A stretch of DNA of 64,000 nt from Brevibacterium oceani (lineage in GTDB: Bacteria > Actinomycetota > Actinomycetes > Actinomycetales > Brevibacteriaceae), in NCBI RefSeq assembly GCF_013623835.1, contig NZ_JABKDE010000005.1:62001-126000 (forward strand), given 5' to 3'. The notes under the pieces were generated by a model. That model was not told the DNA's origin. It was given only the letters and a program-made list of their open reading frames with translations, and made no database searches. Every line of letters starts with the position of its first letter. Position 1 is the stretch's first letter. The position numbers and the translations under genes are program-made. Shown piece after piece: positions 63,950 through 64,000 of the stretch.

Positions 63950-64000
63950 TCACTTGAGAACGACGGAACCGCCCGAGCCGCGGCTCGAGCGGTTCCGTGG
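63950..64000 (-). CDS. Possible C-terminal end of a gene continuing right of the window
   Basis: The minus frame from the window edge to TGA at 63950-63952 reads 16 residues ending GSGGSVVLK. No family can be recognised from so little. A long hairpin at 63963-63998 falls inside it, so this may be non-coding instead. Confidence 0.2.
   Translation of the reverse strand, partial: PRNRSSRGSGGSVVLK
63963..63998. terminator. Hairpin at the right edge
   Basis: ACGGAACCGC-C-CGAGCC (63963-63979) pairs with GGCTCG-A-GCGGTTCCGT (63982-63998), one mismatch. Probably terminates a gene beyond the window. Confidence 0.6.

Overview
The window is about two-thirds G+C, densely packed with overlapping genes, and rich in NarL-type two-component systems, dipeptide-type ABC operons and leaderless starts. 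This points to an actinobacterium, probably of the Micrococcales (a Brevibacterium-like genus is a guess). No rRNA, tRNA, CRISPR array or transposase gene is visible. All start choices below are made from the sequence (Shine-Dalgarno sites, leaderless -10 boxes and stop/start overlaps).

Layout. 0-9 kb: a complete Wadjet anti-plasmid defence operon, jetA-jetB-jetC-jetD, on the minus strand. A major-facilitator transporter overlaps the end of jetD and a YjbR-like gene lies upstream. 9-18 kb: an L-asparaginase, then an L-rhamnose catabolic unit. A LacI-type repressor is divergent from a + operon of transporter, mutarotase, isomerase, a fused rhamnulose-1-phosphate aldolase/dehydrogenase and a rhamnulokinase. 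A perfect 16-bp LacI-type operator sits just downstream of the predicted transcription start. 18-22 kb: a low-GC MntA/HepT toxin-antitoxin pair, a medium-chain reductase, a DUF402 protein, an amidohydrolase and a DUF421 membrane protein. 22-26 kb: a histidine kinase / response regulator / DUF4097 operon.

26-38 kb looks like an organosulfur or other heteroatom scavenging region. A cystathionine gamma-synthase-type enzyme is followed by an eight-gene, start/stop-overlapping operon: solute-binding protein, two permeases, fused ATPase, NtaA/DszA-type flavin monooxygenase, FMN reductase, luciferase-like monooxygenase and a large FAD/NAD(P)-binding protein. 38-44 kb: an ArsR/SRPBCC pair, an acyltransferase-3 membrane protein, a nitronate monooxygenase and a pRiA4b-ORF3/UPF0158 fusion. 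44-52 kb: two further NarL/HisKA_3 signalling sets, an EamA/DMT-like membrane protein, an unknown membrane protein and a CPBP protease. 52-54.7 kb: a short-chain dehydrogenase, an NADPH:FMN reductase and a divergent TetR regulator. 54.8-60.5 kb: a second peptide ABC operon. 61-64 kb: a sodium:amino-acid symporter and class II fructose-bisphosphate aldolase, convergent across two strong hairpins.

Across the whole window a directional DNA word, GCCGAGGYGG (often extended to GCCGAGGCGGCTC), recurs about 58 times by eye, on both strands and in several reading frames. It also occurs between genes and in disordered tails and linkers. This is the most interesting unexplained signal here and may be a genome-wide DNA-level element.
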